Both the position numbers and the translations under genes were made by a program. DNA of 6,727 nt from Enterococcaceae bacterium (lineage in GTDB: Bacteria; Bacillota; Bacilli; Lactobacillales; Catellicoccaceae). The notes under the pieces were generated by a model that had not been told where the DNA came from, searched no databases, and saw only the letters and a program-made list of their open reading frames with translations. Below are positions 6,278-6,727 of this stretch, in pieces. The stretch's first letter is position 1, and every line of letters begins with the position of its first letter. The DNA lies in the NCBI GenBank assembly GCA_030150665.1, contig JASLFJ010000052.1, forward strand, positions 1-6,727. The letters are read 5' to 3'.

Positions 6278-6326
6278 AGGGATGAGTTAATTTCTCCCTG
6301 TAAAAATAATATTTTAATTAAAGGGG
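6278..6326 (+). promoter_or_regulatory. Structured ptsH leader with possible Shine-Dalgarno switch
   Basis: AGGGA (6278-6282) can pair with TCCCT (6295-6299). The stem can extend by GA/TC across a one-base bulge. The same TCCCT can instead pair with AGGGG (6322-6326), which is the ptsH ribosome binding site, with one G-U pair. A weak A/T hairpin, AAAAT (6303-6307) with ATTTT (6311-6315), lies between and would bring them together. The pairings are seen in the sequence; a regulatory role is inference, and the helices are short. Confidence 0.35.
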
Positions 6327-6337
6327 ACTAGATGATT

Positions 6338-6604
6338 ATGGAAAAAAAAGAATTTCATATTATTGCAGAAACAGGAATTCATGCACGTCCAGCTACATTA
6401 TTAGTACAAACAGCAAGTAAATTCAATTCAGATATTAATTTAGAATATAAAGGTAAATCTGTAAACTTAAAATCAATTATGGGGGTTATGTCTTTAGGTG
6501 TAGGACAAGGTGCTGATGTAACAATTACAGTTGAAGGTGCAGATGAAACTGAAGCAATGGCAGCTATTGTTGAAACAATGACTAAAGAAGGATTATCAGA
6601 ATAA
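6338..6604 (+). CDS. ptsH: Phosphocarrier protein HPr of the phosphotransferase system
   Basis: HPr accepts phosphate from Enzyme I on a histidine and passes it to sugar-specific EIIA domains in the cytoplasm. In Firmicutes it is also phosphorylated on Ser46 by HPr kinase and then serves as co-repressor for CcpA. From ATG 6338 the protein has 88 residues, the normal length. The active-site histidine in GIHARPAT is exactly His15, and Ser46 lies in LKSIMGVMSLG. An in-frame ATG at 6332 would add Met-Ile. It is 5 bases from AAGGGG (6321-6326), against 11 for ATG 6338, so spacing favours the upstream codon slightly while family numbering favours 6338. The stop codon TAA shares its last base with the ptsI start. 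The sequence is very close to enterococcal HPr as I remember it. Confidence 0.96.
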   Translation: MEKKEFHIIAETGIHARPATLLVQTASKFNSDINLEYKGKSVNLKSIMGVMSLGVGQGADVTITVEGADETEAMAAIVETMTKEGLSE

Positions 6605-6727
6605 TGATGCAAACAGTACAAGGAATTGCAGCAAGTGATGGGATTGCTATTGCTAAAGCGTATTTGTTAATTCAGCCTGATTTGTCATTTGAAGTAAAAA
6701 CAATTTCTGATACAGAAATAGATCAAG
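6604..6727 (+). CDS. ptsI: Phosphoenolpyruvate-protein phosphotransferase (Enzyme I), N-terminal part only
   Basis: Enzyme I takes phosphate from phosphoenolpyruvate and passes it to HPr, the first step of PTS sugar uptake. Only 41 codons are in the window before the right edge. They include VQGIAASDGIAIAKAY, the typical Enzyme I start, and continue into the N-terminal domain; the HPr-binding region and catalytic His lie outside. The ATG at 6604 overlaps the ptsH stop in TAATG, so translation is likely coupled. A second ATG follows at 6607. An internal AAGGA (6588-6592) in the ptsH end is 11 bases before the first ATG, which favours 6604. ptsH and ptsI form one operon. Confidence 0.95.
   Translation, partial: MMQTVQGIAASDGIAIAKAYLLIQPDLSFEVKTISDTEIDQ

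Noticed and set aside
6379..6621. 80-codon minus-strand open frame across ptsH
   Set aside because: It lies antisense to the highly conserved HPr gene and resembles no known protein.

Overview
The window reads as ordinary core chromosome of a very AT-rich Gram-positive bacterium of the order Lactobacillales. The nearest match from memory is an Enterococcaceae or Carnobacteriaceae-like organism. Three things point there: the HPr, trigger factor and RF3 sequences look close to enterococcal ones; an RNase J2-type RNase J and a DUF1827 protein are present; and Shine-Dalgarno sequences are of the AGGAGG type. No lineage was confirmed by a search.

Layout from left to right. (1) The 3' nine-tenths of tig (trigger factor), cut by the left edge, ends at a strong hairpin terminator. 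(2) rnjB (RNase J2) probably has its own extended -10 promoter, and its terminator is partly encoded in the last codons of the gene. (3) A two-gene unit follows: an AI-2E-family membrane protein and prfC (release factor RF3), 19 bp apart. (4) A DUF1827 gene on the minus strand converges on prfC and overlaps its end by 9 bp. (5) A 248-bp divergent control region lies between the DUF1827 gene and the ptsH start. It carries a minus-strand promoter whose spacer is an 11-base A tract, two adjacent 8-bp palindromes, a good plus-strand promoter and a structured ptsH leader. (6) ptsH (HPr) is followed, with a one-base overlap, by ptsI (Enzyme I), which is cut by the right edge.

The genes cover nascent protein folding (tig), RNA decay (rnjB), recycling of release factors (prfC) and sugar uptake with carbon-catabolite signalling (ptsHI). 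There is no mobile element, CRISPR array, tRNA or rRNA, and no sign of a new multi-gene system. The points most worth a second look are regulatory: the homopolymer-spaced DUF1827 promoter, the possible alternative pairing around the ptsH Shine-Dalgarno, the degenerate RNase J2 active site, and the way gene ends share sequence with terminators or with each other.
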